Shown: one piece after another, positions 5,752 through 7,637 of the stretch | How the letters are laid out: the number at the start of each line of letters is the position of its first letter | Position numbering within the stretch: position 1 is the first letter of the stretch | DNA from: Bacteroidota bacterium | GTDB taxonomy: Bacteria > Bacteroidota > Bacteroidia > Bacteroidales > B39-G9 | NCBI GenBank assembly: GCA_030592465.1 | Contig: JAUVJB010000143.1 | Location: 1 to 7,637 of the forward strand | DNA: 7,637 bases | Reading direction: 5' to 3' | Position numbers and translations under genes: made by a program | The notes under the pieces: generated by a model | Databases searched by the model: none | The model's input: only the letters and a program-made list of their open reading frames with translations | Told to the model about the DNA's origin: nothing

Positions 5752-5820
5752 TCAGGCAGTTGCCTGAACCTCTCTTTCTGATTGCAAATCCGAAAGAGCG
5801 AGCGCACGGACAACATGTCC
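5752..5820. repeat. Three consecutive short hairpins in a GC-richer island
   Basis: The first is TCAGGCA-GT-TGCCTGA (5752-5767). The second pairs CTCTTTC (5772-5778) and GATT (5780-5783) with AATC (5787-5790) and GAAAGAG (5792-5798), with one mismatch and a three-base loop. The third pairs GGACA (5808-5812) with TGTCC (5816-5820). The segment lies just downstream of the DUF2442 stop codon. It could be a composite repeat or a structured RNA; there is no T-run to make it a terminator. Confidence 0.55.
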
Positions 5821-5839
5821 TCGCCAGTTAGAGCAAACA

Positions 5840-6103
5840 TTATTCAGGAGGCAATTGAAAATTGCCAGCTATTATACCTTTTACAGTTATATCTTCATCT
5901 AAATTATCCCAACGCAAAGCATAGCCATTTAATCTCAATTTTACTTTTTTTAATTCTTCATTGCTTGCTTTTTTCAAAATCTTAAACCTATTTGCAGGAA
6001 AGCTAATTGTTCTTTCATCAGTTAACTCAATAAAAATAGTCCTGTTTTTTGAATAAACATTAATGGCAATAGGCTCAGCAATAACTTGTATTTCATTTTC
6101 CAT
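5840..6103 (-). CDS. DUF2442 family protein
   Basis: The product from the ATG at 6103 has 87 residues; a TTG at 6112 in frame is a weaker start, so the ATG is preferred. The sequence has the DUF2442 layout: a strand-rich N-terminus (IQVIAEPIAINVYSKNRTIF), an ELTDERTISFPANRFKIL stretch matching the family's 'DG...vd....P' region, and the ending LRWDNLDEDITVKGIIAG, which is the family signature (W..LDEDI.V.G). Members are small soluble proteins often encoded next to DUF4160 proteins, a pair suspected of being toxin-antitoxin-like but without an established function that I can name. Here the usual partner survives only as a broken remnant at 6374-6505, with a repeat in between. The 3' end overlaps a GGCAATT/AATTGCC hairpin (5850-5866). 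Confidence 0.85.
   Translation of the reverse strand: MENEIQVIAEPIAINVYSKNRTIFIELTDERTISFPANRFKILKKASNEELKKVKLRLNGYALRWDNLDEDITVKGIIAGNFQLPPE
5850..5866. repeat. GGCAATT-GAA-AATTGCC hairpin in the end of the DUF2442 gene
   Basis: Perfect 7-bp arms with a three-base loop cover the last codons of the DUF2442 gene (GNFQLP). It lies 8 bases before the stop codon on the coding strand. It is not followed by a T-run on either strand. Confidence 0.45.
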
Positions 6104-6182
6104 GATATTCAATATATTTTTTTAAAAGTAAATTTTTATTTTTTTTACTTTATACTTTGAATTTTTTAGTCCCTGTTAAATA

Positions 6183-6373
6183 ATTGCTTTGCAAGTTTCA
6201 CAGGGTAAACTTTAGCCTTTAGCCTTTTAGTTTTAATAAATTTTTAGAGTTATATTATTTCACCCTGTGAAATGTTTACCAAATGAAATGCGAAGCATAT
6301 TTCATTATGGCGAAGCAATTTTGCAAGCAAAATTATTTCACAGGGTAAACCATTACTTTTTGAGATGATACTA
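6183..6373 (+). repeat. Interspersed repeat, copy B, carrying an 87-bp palindromic segment
   Basis: Bases 6183-6259 and 6347-6373 together equal copy A at the left edge of the window (102 of 104 identical, same orientation). Between them 6260-6346 is an additional 87 bp absent from copy A. The motif TTTCACAGGGTAAAC occurs at 6196-6210 and again at 6336-6350. On the left, CCCTGT at 6171-6176 pairs with ACAGGG at 6200-6205, so the repeat itself may begin with a decayed palindrome of the same family. Similarity to copy A ends at 6373, next to the truncated DUF4160 gene. Confidence 0.9.
6260..6346. repeat. 87-bp palindromic segment with two GCGAAGC motifs
   Basis: Its ends contain exact 12-bp inverted repeats, ACCCTGTGAAAT (6262-6273) and ATTTCACAGGGT (6335-6346). 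Inside are a hairpin at 6283-6305 (ATGAAATGC and GCATATTTCAT arms around GAA), a second GCGAAGC at 6310-6316, and a perfect AATTTTGC-AA-GCAAAATT hairpin (6317-6334). GCGAAGC is known to form an unusually stable DNA mini-hairpin. It is either inserted into copy B or lost from copy A. A 10-bp direct repeat, ATTATTTCAC, is present at 6254-6263 and 6332-6341. Confidence 0.85.
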
Positions 6374-6505
6374 AGATAACATAATTGGGTTTAACCAAAA
6401 TTTACATTCACCATCAGAGCTTGCAATATGTATATGTGGTGGTTCATTTCTTTCATCTGAATAAAAGAAAAATCAATATGCTTCTATTCTTAATACTGTT
6501 GGCAT
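6374..6505 (-). pseudogene. Broken DUF4160 gene (partner of DUF2442)
   Basis: Reading on the minus strand from the ATG at 6505 gives MPTVLRIEAY, then a TGA stop (6473-6475), then in the same frame FFFYSDERNEPPHIHI, a short SSDGEC stretch and KFWLNP. This is the N-terminal half of DUF4160, whose usual start is close to MPTVLRI..YRFFF(Y/F)S.E..EPPHIHV....G.AKFWL.P. The stop stands where an Arg codon is expected, so CGA to TGA is a likely change. The frame ends at a TAG at 6371-6373, where the repeat begins. The C-terminal half of the family (about 40 residues) is not found between the repeat and the DUF2442 gene. The gene is therefore doubly broken, by nonsense mutation and by truncation at a repeat. 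Families and order match the usual DUF4160-DUF2442 pair. Confidence 0.85.
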
Positions 6506-6542
6506 AAATTTATTTTTATTTTTTTTAATAACTTAATATTTA

Positions 6543-7637
6543 TTATCTTAAAATATCGCTGCCAATATTTATTCTTTTTTGGGTATGGTCGCTATCATAA
6601 TCAAAGACAAGGTCGCCTGTTACTTTAAATAATTTAATAAAATTCAGATCATACCAGATAATAGCTTTACCAACGCTTATACCCGATAATATATTGATTA
6701 AAGCATTTCCGCTGTTATAAGAAGATAATTTAAATTTTGAATTATTGCCGACTTTTACTGCATCAAAATACACTGTTTTATTGTTATCGGTACGAATAGT
6801 AACAACTCCCTGTGAATTTTTCAAAAATTGCACCCTGCCAATATTATTGTAAATATTTGGTGATGATTTTTTAAAATTAGGATTATATTTATCTAAAGCT
6901 TCTTGAGCCATTTTCCCGGGTAATGAAAGACCACTGTTGTTAATCAAATAAATAACAGCAAATAATCCTGCAATTGATTTATTATAATTATGAGCAATTA
7001 ATTTATCATTTTCAGATTTTAAATTGGCAACAGGGTTAAATTCAGTATAATCATTAAATGACAAGCTGCTAAGGCTTAAACCTGTTGTAGCATTAAGCGC
7101 CCCTGTAACATATACATTTCCTAAAGAATCGGTTGAGATACCATAATTGTTAAAATCTTCAGATTCGTTATACACTTTAAGTGAATTTTTTTTGCCATCT
7201 GGTGCAAAACTTGCCACAAACATATTATTAAGGCTGTCTAATGCATTAATTCCTGCCTGGCTAACCCATTTTAAACCTCCTTTATTACTCAATTTAGCAA
7301 CAAAGACATCGCCAAAACTTTTAACTTTTAATTCATGGCTTCCAAATTTAATATCTTTATTAAACGAACCTGTCATATAATAACAGTTGTCGTTACTGAG
7401 TTCTATACCATAGGCAATGTCATTACCTTCACCGCCAACTTTATAAGCATAAGCAACTTCACCGCTCTTGTCATATTTAGCAATAAAAATATCGTTTGTG
7501 TTATTTGTTGATTTTAAATTATGCGTTCCAAATGAAGCTTCGCCGTTAAAATATCCTGTTACATAAGCATTTCCTTCTTTATCAAAAATAATATCCTGTC
7601 CGTTGCTGCCGTGGTTACCTCCTGCTTTGTAAACTAA
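6543..7637 (-). CDS. SBBP-type beta-propeller repeat protein, 5' end beyond the window
   Basis: The frame stays open from the stop at 6543 to the right edge, giving 364 visible residues; the in-frame ATG at 7376 is internal. Repeats of the SBBP/beta-propeller type are clear: GNAYVTGYF..ASFGTHNL....NDIFIAKYD..G (about 7574-7464), then YYMTGSF..DIKFGSHEL....GDVFVAKLS..G..WVSQAG (about 7379-7251), a poorer unit (NNMFVASFAPDG), and GNVYVTGALN (about 7121-7092). After about 7050 the propeller pattern stops. The last ~170 residues form a different, mostly beta-looking domain with SIAGLFAVIYLINNSG, TVYFDAVKVGNNSKFKLSSY and FDYDSDHTQKRINIGSDIL. No typical C-terminal sorting domain is seen. Such proteins are usually large and exported; the signal peptide would be outside the window. 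Its stop is 37 bp before the DUF4160 remnant, on the same strand. Confidence 0.88.
   Translation of the reverse strand, partial: LVYKAGGNHGSNGQDIIFDKEGNAYVTGYFNGEASFGTHNLKSTNNTNDIFIAKYDKSGEVAYAYKVGGEGNDIAYGIELSNDNCYYMTGSFNKDIKFGSHELKVKSFGDVFVAKLSNKGGLKWVSQAGINALDSLNNMFVASFAPDGKKNSLKVYNESEDFNNYGISTDSLGNVYVTGALNATTGLSLSSLSFNDYTEFNPVANLKSENDKLIAHNYNKSIAGLFAVIYLINNSGLSLPGKMAQEALDKYNPNFKKSSPNIYNNIGRVQFLKNSQGVVTIRTDNNKTVYFDAVKVGNNSKFKLSSYNSGNALINILSGISVGKAIIWYDLNFIKLFKVTGDLVFDYDSDHTQKRINIGSDILR

Larger units (their letters stand above)
5510..5839. other. Gene-free gap rich in repeats and hairpins
   Basis: No protein gene is supported here. From left to right it holds AT-rich DNA that should contain the HD gene promoter (no clear box seen), the octamer array (5607-5647), the CCCCGTG palindrome (5676-5720), a partial CAGCTGGCGGA (5733-5743) and three successive hairpins (5752-5820). 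Base composition becomes clearly GC-richer from about 5711, suggesting the right half is of different origin from its neighbours. Confidence 0.7.

Noticed and set aside
5782..5985. Plus-strand 67-codon open frame beginning in the hairpin island
   Set aside because: Most of it is antisense to the DUF2442 gene, which has a family signature; the start lies within a hairpin and no promoter is seen.
6473..6475. TGA in the DUF4160 frame as a recoded sense codon
   Set aside because: TGA ends the FAH gene in the expected place and no other gene here uses TGA internally; the frame is also truncated, so decay is the simpler reading.
5840..6505. Functional DUF4160-DUF2442 toxin-antitoxin system
   Set aside because: One partner is broken by a stop codon and by truncation, so at most an orphan remains.
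7374..7376. ATG as the start of the SBBP gene
   Set aside because: The frame continues upstream without a stop to 7637 and encodes a further propeller repeat, so this methionine is internal.
7147..7380. Plus-strand 77-codon open frame
   Set aside because: Antisense to the SBBP propeller gene.

Overview
The window looks like a chromosomal segment of an uncultured or little-studied member of the Bacteroidota. It is strongly AT-rich, and start codons lack Shine-Dalgarno sequences. Candidate promoters have the Bacteroidota -7 form TAnnTTTG, and three proteins carry Bacteroidota-style lipoprotein signals. One partial gene encodes the SBBP beta-propeller repeats common in this phylum. TGA is an ordinary stop here, since it ends the FAH gene.

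Layout: a repeat (1-104) is followed by two + strand genes for exported proteins of unknown function, a lipoprotein (210-1034) and a secreted protein (1104-1724). The gene-free stretch 1725-2170 is a mosaic of palindromic repeats. Next on the + strand are a YiiX-like NlpC/P60-type lipoprotein (2171-2845) and a fumarylacetoacetase-family enzyme resembling FAHD1 (2935-3546). A convergent gap (3547-3788) holds inverted arrays of an 8-bp repeat. On the minus strand follow a coiled-coil lipoprotein (3789-4637) and, upstream of it, an HD-domain phosphohydrolase (4712-5509). The gap 5510-5839 is another hairpin-rich stretch. The minus-strand DUF2442 gene (5840-6103) comes next, then a second copy of the first repeat (6183-6373) carrying an extra 87-bp palindromic segment, and a broken DUF4160 gene (6374-6505). 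A minus-strand SBBP beta-propeller gene (6543-7637) runs off the right edge.

The protein genes do not form an obvious single pathway. The theme is cell-envelope proteins (three lipoproteins, one secreted protein, one probably exported beta-propeller) mixed with housekeeping-type enzymes. I did not find a convincing new multi-gene system. The distinctive content is non-coding: almost every intergenic region is built from short palindromes of several sequence families, some nested in one another. The best observations are the near-identical 104-bp repeat present with and without an 87-bp palindromic segment, paired base changes in the arms of a second palindrome of the same family, the octamer arrays, and the decay of a DUF4160/DUF2442 gene pair at a repeat boundary.
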